Assembly (NCBI GenBank): GCA_022497155.1
Contig: MU385711.1
Location: forward strand, 1,116,001 to 1,180,000
Source of the DNA: Whalleya microplaca
Lineage: Eukaryota > Ascomycota > Sordariomycetes > Xylariales > Xylariaceae
Direction of reading: 5' to 3'
DNA length: 64,000 nt
The translations under genes were made by a program, and so were the position numbers. The notes under the pieces were generated by a model. That model searched no databases, was not told the DNA's origin, and saw only the letters and a list, made by a program, of their open reading frames with translations. How positions within the stretch are numbered: position 1 is the stretch's first letter; the number at the start of each line of letters is the position of its first letter. Shown here in pieces: positions 60,434 to 64,000 of this stretch.

Positions 60434-61894
60434 ATGTCTAGCATTACCCAGAAGGTCAAGGATGCCGTTTCCGGCAACCACTCCTCCTCTACCACTCACT
60501 CGACCTCTCAAGGTGTTCCCGAGGGCACACATGGCCCTCATGGCCGTGTAGGCAATGCCGCTGACCCCAGAATCGACAGTGACAGTATGTTATCCCTTCA
60601 GCCCGTTCTGAGCTTGTGGGCCGATGTTGTTAGATGGCAGCTCAACTAGCTCCCGAGACATTTTACATATAGCCAATACTAACTACGTATTGTTCTAGGA
60701 GATCACCGTGCTGCTCCAGGCTCAACAGTTGGTGGTGCTCACAACTACACCTCTAACGACAACTACACACATGGCGGCACGACCGGCACGACCGGCACGA
60801 CCGGCACTACGGGCGCGCCCGGTTACGGCACCACCCATGGTACCACAGGCTATGATAACTCGAGAGCTGGCCCCCACGGAACAAATGTTGGCAACAAGCT
60901 TGACCCTACTATTGACTCTGATCGCTCGGGTGCCCGACTGGGCAATACCGCTGGCGACTATGGCGGCAGTGGCCGCGAGGGAGCTGCTGGTCCACACAAC
61001 TCTCGCGTTTTGAACGCCGTTGATCCTCGTATGTAATCCTCTCATCCGTATTTACAAACTGAGTTCAGGACAATGGCTGACCTAATATCTGTAAAGGTGT
61101 TGACAGTGACCGAGACGGCAGCCGTACAGTCGGAAACACTTACGGTAGCTCTGGCACGGCCGGAACTACCGGAGCTAACGGCTCTGGTTACGGCTCGACG
61201 ACCGGCGCTACTGGTACTCACGGCACTACCGGTACCCACGGTACCAGTGGACTTCACGGAGCCACTGGCACTCACGGCGCCACTGGAACTCACGGAACCA
61301 CTGGTTCTCACGGACTCACTGGTACCCATGGAGCTACTGGCACTCATGGTGTCACCGGAAATCATGGTACTGCGGGAACCCATACTGGAACCCACACTGG
61401 TACTCATGGAACTCATGGTGCTACTGGTACACATGGTACTACTGGAACTCACGGCGTACACACCACTGGTGCCTATGGCAGTGGACCAGGACCAGCCCCC
61501 AACACTGCTGGCCCGCATAAGTCAGATGCCTGTGGGTACTCCCGATGATCTATCAAGTTGAGACACTCTAAAAGCTGACTTGATATGTTATAGTGAATAA
61601 ACTGGATCCTCGTGTAGATTCAGATCTGGATGGTAGCAAGACGATTGGCGGTGACAAGACTTACCGGTCGTAAGTAAGCAAGTTTCCCCGCCCTTCCATT
61701 TCATCATCTCATTCTAATCTTTCGTCAGGGGTGGACATACCACCACGCGGGATCCAACCGATGCCGCCCAAGTTCCCCCTTCTACTTTGCGAAAGCATGT
61801 CGGCGAACCTACACTTGAGCATGGAGACCATGGACATCAGCGTGATCGGAGAAACAGCCTTGCGACCGCTCAGGAAACGCACAGAGGCTTGTAA
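60434..61894 (+). CDS. Gly/Thr/His repeat protein with four DPR-DSD motifs, stress/LEA-like
   Basis: Model: exon 1 60434-60584, exon 2 60699-61028, exon 3 61097-61531, exon 4 61594-61669, exon 5 61729-61894, with introns of 114, 68, 62 and 59 nt; 385 residues. All four junctions keep frame. No signal peptide or membrane segment is visible. A motif of the form N-x-x-DP-R-[IV]-DSD occurs four times: [30 protein letters not shown] and [15 protein letters not shown]. Between copies lie Gly/Thr/His-rich linkers such as GGTTGTTGTTGTTG, and in exon 3 a long run of [14 protein letters not shown] units (61210-61470). The C-terminus is hydrophilic ([13 protein letters not shown] and so on). Such glycine-rich, highly hydrophilic proteins in filamentous fungi are often labelled LEA-like or conidial/stress proteins. 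That functional label is inference from composition. The N-terminal [13 protein letters not shown] could be an amphipathic helix. Confidence 0.85.
61210..61470 (+). repeat. Coding tandem repeats of (G-T-H-G-x-x) type
   Basis: About fifteen imperfect repeats of a GGTACTCACGGC-like 12-18-nt unit code Gly-Thr-His-Gly-Ala-Thr variants inside exon 3. Sub-variants GLHG, GSHG and GNHG occur once or twice. Confidence 0.9.
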
Positions 61895-62329
61895 GGACTA
61901 GCATGACCTAAGAGATACCTATGAAAAGGGGTAATGATTGTACACTAGATAGTTGCCTAAGAATTGACGATTTCTTCAATGGCCAATATTTTTGTTCATC
62001 AAAAGTGACATCTTACACTCCATTGCCAGTGTTGTAAGATACATTATCATTTGACGACAACGTGTAACTTCTTAGTAAGTGAAAAGTTTTCATCCGATTC
62101 TCATATATGTTTAGTTGGTATATGAATTTAAGTTGCTGCAATGCGTTCTTCACATAAGGAACGCGGATCCTAATCAATATCGAGCATCTATGTATAATAA
62201 TACTTGAAAAGGCTATGAAAAACCGTCCTGCTAACTAACCAATCATCTGAGCATTATCATAACTCCATACAACCGAACCTCATTCATATACGTATCATGG
62301 TCCCAACACGGGACAAGGGCCTAATGGAT
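61895..62329. other. Intergenic stretch between convergent genes
   Basis: 435 nt hold the 3' ends of the repeat-protein gene (+) and the methyltransferase gene (-). AT-rich; nothing else recognised. Confidence 0.5.
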
Positions 62330-63254
62330 CTATTTTGTATATACACCCATTATATGAGGCAGGCATTTATGCCACGGCTCAGCTTGGGGTTGCCCGACGT
62401 CAATATCTGCCCAAGGGCCTGCTTCTGCCAACGTCTTCCCCGTCTGACGGCAGAGCAGACAGCCTCCGATGAAGTGCGGCCAGAACAAATTGACGAAGCC
62501 TGTACAGCACTTAGTTAGCAATCACCCTGGAGATCTTCACCTTAAGACTGGAACACCTACGTTGATACGCCCTCATATACCAGCTATACTCGCACCTCAC
62601 ATGCTCATACACATACCACCGCCCCCCCTTCTTCAGGTATCCATAAAGCTCACGGATATTCCTCTCGGGCTCGGGGATACTGCACAGACACAGCACGGAA
62701 ACAATACAATCCACACTCCCCTTCTCCACCCGCCCATCCCACTTCTTCCCATCCTCCAGGTCCTCCACCCCCACGGGCACAATCGTATACACGTCCGCCA
62801 ACCCGGCCCCCTCGACCGCGCGCCGCAGCTTCGCGGCCGACTCCGCGTTCGGCTCGACGCCGAACACGCGCTCGACGCCCCGCCCCGCGAGGAAGCGCAC
62901 CCACATCCCGGACCCCGGCCCCGTCTCGAGCACGACGCCGCCGATCCCCGGGTGCGCGGGCGCGTCGACGAGGGCGCCGGCGGACGTGCGCCCCTCGAGG
63001 AGCGCCGAGATCGTGGCGGCGCCGCCGCCGTCGTCCGCGGTCATGCGCGGGGAGACCGCGTCCCAGAACGCGCCGAACCAGGCGTCCTGCAGCTTGCGGG
63101 GCGAGAGGAGCACGTCGAGGCGGCGGGCGCGTAGGAGGGTGATGATGGTGCGGGGGAGGTAGGAGGCGGAGGTTGCGAGGAAGAGCCAGGGGTCTAGGAG
63201 GCCCCAGAGGGCGTCGGTGGTGCGGTTGAGGAGGGAGGGGGAGGAGGAGGACAT
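62330..63254 (-). CDS. METTL7-like SAM-dependent methyltransferase
   Basis: Class I methyltransferase resembling METTL7/TMT1 proteins, which are membrane-associated and methylate thiols in animals; the fungal substrate is unknown. Model: exon 1 63254-62561, intron 62500-62560 (61 nt), exon 2 62499-62330; 287 residues. The N-terminus (residues about 16-45) is moderately hydrophobic and could anchor to ER or lipid droplets. Motif I is VVLETGPGSGMWVRF (107-121), the acidic post-motif residue is in VFGVEPNAES (130-139), and the motif IV region is VDCIVSVLCLCSIPEPERNI (181-200). Then LKKGGRWYVYEHV (207-219) follows. Exon 2 supplies FVNLFWPHFIGGCLLCRQTG and ends PWHKCLPHIMGVYTK, matching the METTL7-like C-terminus; without splicing the frame runs into intron sequence. 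Exon 1 is strikingly GC-rich (62.75-63.2 kb). Confidence 0.88.
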
Positions 63255-64000
63255 GGTGGTGGTGGGAATGGGGATGGGGATGAGGATGTTGGTGGGGAAA
63301 GGGGGAAGGGGGAAGTTGCTTGGGGAGAAGAGTTTTGGGGTTTGGTGGTGCTGGGGATTAGGGTATTTATGCGACTAGCCCCTTATCGTGACTAACCAGC
63401 AGTAGGCAGCAACTCGACGTCCACGGGGGGAAGATATGTAAAGGAGGGTTGCCAAAAAGGGGCTGTGAGCAATTTTTTCTGATATCTCCGGGAAATCTAG
63501 CTAACGGCGATATCGGCAATGGGGCCGGCACAGCTGAAGGAGTACAGAGATAGAGAGGAGAGAAGGAGAGAGAGAGACGGGGAAGAGATCCGGCTCGCTC
63601 GAGGGGGGGGGGGTGCTCGATATAAGTAGTAGTACGGCCGGGACGCGCGCGTATACAGCGAGGTCAGCACATATAATCCCGACGTGGTCCATACAAGTCC
63701 CTGCGTGTCCAACGCCGGTCCCCACTTAATATAGGAGCATCTGGCTTAGGGACTATGACCCGGCAATGCCTTGCCACGTGAAATATATGAAGGTATGAGC
63801 TACGCCCGTATTGAAACGAATTGAAATTACATATGATTGGAATCTTCATACAAGTATTTTGTCATGTAATTCAAAGAGCGTTCAGGTGCAGGAATATCAG
63901 CTTTCGTGGAGGTATATGAGTTGATCGGAGACTAAGGTTTTGGAAGGGTCCCGCGTTAACCTACTGTAGTAGTAAGTTAAAGAGAGCTGAGGGACTATCA
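63255..64000. other. Upstream region of the methyltransferase gene, purine-rich, no gene seen
   Basis: G-rich leader next to the start (GGTGGTGGGAATGGGGATGGGG), then a GA-rich tract and a poly-G run (listed separately). Short frames near 63.5-63.85 kb are low complexity and not called. Confidence 0.45.
63547..63613. repeat. GA-rich tract and adjoining poly-G run
   Basis: A run dominated by GAGA/GGAG (63547-63589) is followed, after CGGCTCGCTC, by about eleven consecutive G (63603-63613). It is a homopurine tract on the plus strand about 300 nt upstream of the methyltransferase start. Confidence 0.8.

Overview
The window is chromosomal DNA of a filamentous ascomycete (Pezizomycotina). Almost every gene reads only after removal of short (about 48-180 nt) GT...AG introns. 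The set is typical of such fungi: a Zn2Cys6 regulator, a MARVEL protein, a DUF4470/MYND protein, a repeat-rich giant protein and an intron-containing tRNA-His. All exon/intron models were built by eye from splice signals and reading frame; no transcript data were available.

Layout. 1-1489 (-): 5' part of a Zn2Cys6 transcription factor, cut by the window edge. About 1.5-14.7 kb: gene-poor, with simple repeats, a 571-bp hAT-type MITE with an exact 8-bp target duplication (6291-6861) and a stop-riddled pseudogene (8839-9392). 14.7-17.4 kb: a divergent pair, an Rrn10-like subunit of the RNA polymerase I upstream activation factor (-) and the CSA/ERCC8 WD40 repair protein (+), whose start codon lies in a (GAAT)9 microsatellite. 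17.4-24.4 kb: AT-rich, no supported gene. 24.4-40.2 kb (-): one five-exon gene for a protein of about 5144 residues, with an 11.2-kb last exon. It is extremely rich in Glu, Pro, Ala and Ser and is a candidate for the Woronin-body tether leashin (hypothesis). 40.2-45.2 kb: no gene seen. 45.2-47.3 kb: divergent SNF7 (-) and TEN1 (+). 48.2-48.9 kb (-): a small four-exon gene of unknown function. 51.3-55.1 kb (+): DUF4470-MYND protein. 56.6-57.2 kb (+): MARVEL protein. 58.3 kb: tRNA-His. 60.4-61.9 kb (+): Gly/Thr/His repeat protein with four DPR-DSD motifs. 62.3-63.3 kb (-): METTL7-like methyltransferase.

Functional view. These are mostly unrelated housekeeping genes, with no biosynthetic cluster or operon logic. 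Three unannotated-looking genes emerged only after splicing: the Rrn10-like gene, TEN1 and the four-exon gene at 48.2 kb. The most unusual object is the giant disordered protein. Its two middle exons are both multiples of three, so skipping either would change its length without shifting frame.
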